Shown here: positions 13,534 to 15,843 of the stretch, one piece after another | Position numbering within the stretch: position 1 is the stretch's first letter | Layout of the letters: each line of letters opens with the position of its first letter | Assembly: GCA_902798675.1 (NCBI GenBank) | Contig: CADBXQ010000005.1 | Location: 1-15,843 of the forward strand | Direction of reading: 5' to 3' | Length of the DNA stretch: 15,843 nt | DNA from: Oscillospiraceae bacterium | GTDB taxonomy: Bacteria > Bacillota > Clostridia > Oscillospirales > Ruminococcaceae | Program-made: the position numbers and the translations under genes | Notes under the pieces: generated by a model | Seen by the model: the letters and a program-made list of their open reading frames with translations, nothing else | Told to the model about the DNA's origin: nothing | Database searches by the model: none

Positions 13534-15843
13534 ATGGAAAGAGAAATGGATTTTGATCCCAGCGTTGGGAAGGTTATACCGGTTGACATAGAAAAAGAAA
13601 TGAAAAAGTCTTTTTTGGACTATTCTATGTCGGTTATTGTTAGCAGGGCTTTGCCGGATGTTAGGGATGGCCTCAAGCCGGTTCACAGGAGAATTTTATA
13701 CACAATGTGGGAGCATAATCTGTTTCCAGACAGGCCATATCATAAGTGTGCAGATACAGTGGGTAATGTTTTGGGAAGTTATCACCCTCACGGAGACAGC
13801 TCGATATACGACGCGTTGGTTCGGATGGCGCAGGATTTTTCCCTGAGATATCCAATGGTTGATGGGCATGGAAACTTTGGATCGGTTGATGGGGACCCTG
13901 CGGCTGCATATAGATATACAGAAGCGCGCATGAGCAAAATTTCGATGGAAATGTTGACAAACATCAATAAAGAAACCGTTGACTTTGGGATGAACTATGA
14001 TGACAGGCTCAAAGAGCCGACCGTTTTGCCGTCTAGGTTTCCGAATCTTTTGGTTAATGGGTCTTCAGGAATAGCAGTTGGGATGGCAACCAACATTCCG
14101 CCTCACAATTTGCGGGAGGTTATTGACGGCGTGTTTATGGTTTTGGAAAATGAAGACGTTGGAATTGCTGAGATTATGGAAAAAATTAAAGGGCCGGATT
14201 TTCCGACAGGCGGAATCATCATGGGACAGGCCGGAATCAGAGCAGCATATGCAACAGGGAAGGGGAAAATAACCCTCAGATGTCGCGCGAGCATCGAGCA
14301 AAAGAGCAATGGCCGAAACCGAATAGTCGTCACCGAACTTCCATATCAAGTCAATAAAGCAAAGCTGGTTGAATCCATAGCCCACCACGTTAAAAACAAA
14401 AAAATCGAGGGGATTGTTGCGCCAAGGGATGAATCTGGGCGAGATGGAATGCGGCTGATCATCGACCTAAAGCGCGATGCAAATCCGCAAATCGTTCTCA
14501 ATAAACTGTATAAATACACTCAAATGCAGGACACTTTTGGCGTCATAAACCTTGCGATTGTTGATGGCGTTCCAAAGGTCATGAATTTAAAAGAGATGCT
14601 TGTATATTATATAAACCATCAAAAGAGCGTCATACGCCGAAGGACTGAGTTTGATTTAAAAAAGGCCAGAGAGCGGGAGCATATTTTAGAGGCGTTAAAG
14701 GTTGCGCTCAGTTATCTTGATCAGGTTATTGAGATTATACGAAGCAGCAAGACGGTTCAAGAGGCAAAAGAGGGACTGATGCGGCGGTTTGACTTGGATG
14801 AAATTCAGGCTGACGCGATTGTTAAGATGAGGCTTGGTCAGCTCTCAAGCCTTGAACGAGAGAAGATTGAGTTGGAGCTTGTTGATCTGATTGAAAAGAT
14901 TAAAGACTTTGAGGATATATTGGCAAACGAATCTCGTATTAAAGCAATTATTGTTGAAGAACTGGGCCAGATAAAAGAAAAATTTGGAGACGACAGAAGA
15001 ACCCAGATTGTTCCAATCAGCGGCGAGGTTGACATTGAGGACCTAATCCCTGTTCAAGATTGCGTTGTGACGCTGACCCACTATGGCTATATTAAAAGGC
15101 AGCCTGCCGATTCATATAAGCTCCAAAAAAGAGGCGGCATAGGAATAAGCGGAATGAAGCAGAGGGATGAAGATTTTGTTGAAGAGCTTTTTGTTGGGTC
15201 ATCACATGATCATATTTTGTTTATAACTGATAAAGGCCTGATGTATCGCCTGAAATGCTATGAAATTCCCGAGGGCGGAAGGAGCTCTAAAGGGACAAAT
15301 ATTGTTAATTTGCTGTCTTTGGAGCCTGACGAGAAGATAACCAACATGATCTGCACTTCTGATTTCAGCGACGAAAAATATTTGATTTTTGTGACAAAAA
15401 ACGGACTGGTTAAGAGAACCAGGCTTGACGCATATAAAAATTTGCGGAAGAAAGGCCTGATTGCTATTTCTCTGAACCCAGGGGATGGATTAGTTTGGAC
15501 GAGGCTGACAAGAGGGGAAAGCGAGCTGATTGTTGCAACAAAGCAGGGAATGGCAATTCGGTTTAGCGAGAAGGACGTTCGCTCGGCTTCAAGGCAGAGC
15601 ATGGGCGTTCGAGCGATTCGGCTGAATTCCGGCGACGAAGTTGTGAGCATGGCGCGCCTGAGAGAAGGGGCGAGCGTTTTGACAATTTCCTCCAAGGGCA
15701 AAGGACGCAGGACCAGCATAGATGAATATAGGCTTCAAAGCAGGGGCGGCGCCGGAACAAGGAACTATAAAGTTAATGATGAGCGGGGATATGTTGTTGG
15801 AATCAAGGTTGTTGATGATGATGATGATTTAATAATGATTTCA
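13534..15843 (+). CDS. gyrA: DNA gyrase subunit A, C-terminus beyond window
   Basis: GyrA cuts and rejoins DNA and wraps it for supercoiling. The frame is open from ATG 13534 to the window edge (770 codons), so the stop and the last part of the C-terminal domain are missing. GAGGAGA (13521-13527) is the ribosome site. The catalytic tyrosine is Tyr128 in A-A-A-Y-R-Y-T-E. The quinolone region G-D-S-S-I-Y-D at 87-93 keeps the Ser and Asp usually changed in resistant strains. The breakage domain continues with G-I-A-V-G-M-A-T-N-I-P-P-H-N-L and T-E-L-P-Y-Q-V-N-K. The GyrA-box reads Q-K-R-G-G-I-G at 531-537, with Ile536 in place of the usual Arg or Lys. It is gyrase rather than ParC because of that box and the gyrB linkage. 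Confidence 0.95.
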   Translation, partial: MEREMDFDPSVGKVIPVDIEKEMKKSFLDYSMSVIVSRALPDVRDGLKPVHRRILYTMWEHNLFPDRPYHKCADTVGNVLGSYHPHGDSSIYDALVRMAQDFSLRYPMVDGHGNFGSVDGDPAAAYRYTEARMSKISMEMLTNINKETVDFGMNYDDRLKEPTVLPSRFPNLLVNGSSGIAVGMATNIPPHNLREVIDGVFMVLENEDVGIAEIMEKIKGPDFPTGGIIMGQAGIRAAYATGKGKITLRCRASIEQKSNGRNRIVVTELPYQVNKAKLVESIAHHVKNKKIEGIVAPRDESGRDGMRLIIDLKRDANPQIVLNKLYKYTQMQDTFGVINLAIVDGVPKVMNLKEMLVYYINHQKSVIRRRTEFDLKKAREREHILEALKVALSYLDQVIEIIRSSKTVQEAKEGLMRRFDLDEIQADAIVKMRLGQLSSLEREKIELELVDLIEKIKDFEDILANESRIKAIIVEELGQIKEKFGDDRRTQIVPISGEVDIEDLIPVQDCVVTLTHYGYIKRQPADSYKLQKRGGIGISGMKQRDEDFVEELFVGSSHDHILFITDKGLMYRLKCYEIPEGGRSSKGTNIVNLLSLEPDEKITNMICTSDFSDEKYLIFVTKNGLVKRTRLDAYKNLRKKGLIAISLNPGDGLVWTRLTRGESELIVATKQGMAIRFSEKDVRSASRQSMGVRAIRLNSGDEVVSMARLREGASVLTISSKGKGRRTSIDEYRLQSRGGAGTRNYKVNDERGYVVGIKVVDDDDDLIMIS

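Noticed and set aside
13837..13926. Possible quinolone-resistance change in GyrA
   Set aside because: The key Ser89 and Asp93 positions are the usual sensitive residues, and the catalytic tyrosine region is intact.
15258..15719. 153-codon minus-strand frame inside gyrA
   Set aside because: Antisense shadow of the gyrA C-terminal domain, which reads clearly on the plus strand.

Overview
This window reads as the chromosomal replication-origin region of a low-GC, Gram-positive-type bacterium (Bacillota, most likely Clostridia). The order dnaA, dnaN, yaaA-type S4 gene, recF, remB, gyrB, gyrA, the HrcA/CIRCE control of groES and the RemB protein all point there. The GyrA motif K-C-A-D-T-V-G suggests an Oscillospirales-like lineage, from memory of family sequences only. 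TGA is used as a stop throughout, so the standard bacterial code applies.

Left part (1-4250): an AT-rich leader with an extended -10 promoter drives asnB (314-2149). asnB converges on a groES-groEL operon read from the minus strand, and the two share a bidirectional terminator (2176-2216). groES is intact and preceded by a sigma-A-type promoter and a CIRCE operator. groEL is broken as sequenced: at a run of 13 A (sense strand) about 37 nt are missing relative to the family. This shifts the frame and removes the segment holding the ATP-hydrolysis aspartate.

Middle (4250-9150): a 480-base spacer holds a GC-richer, codon-like patch of unknown origin and the dnaA promoter. dnaA is followed by a 422-base spacer that is the likely oriC. 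It holds about a dozen TTTTYAACA-type elements instead of standard TTATCCACA boxes, then a GC-rich step, a CTA-repeat DnaA-trio and an AT-rich unwinding region leading to dnaN. The S4 gene, recF and remB follow, with two 11-base overlaps.

Right part (9150-15843): gyrB has its own promoter and a leader containing small ORFs. After it come a near-perfect ParB parS site and three tandem paralogous two-helix membrane proteins (YcxB-like). The first and third share an 88-base identical 3' segment, a mark of recent gene conversion. gyrA then runs off the right edge after 770 codons. The genes mainly serve replication initiation, clamp loading and recombination repair, DNA supercoiling and origin segregation. 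The membrane-protein trio is the main accessory element.
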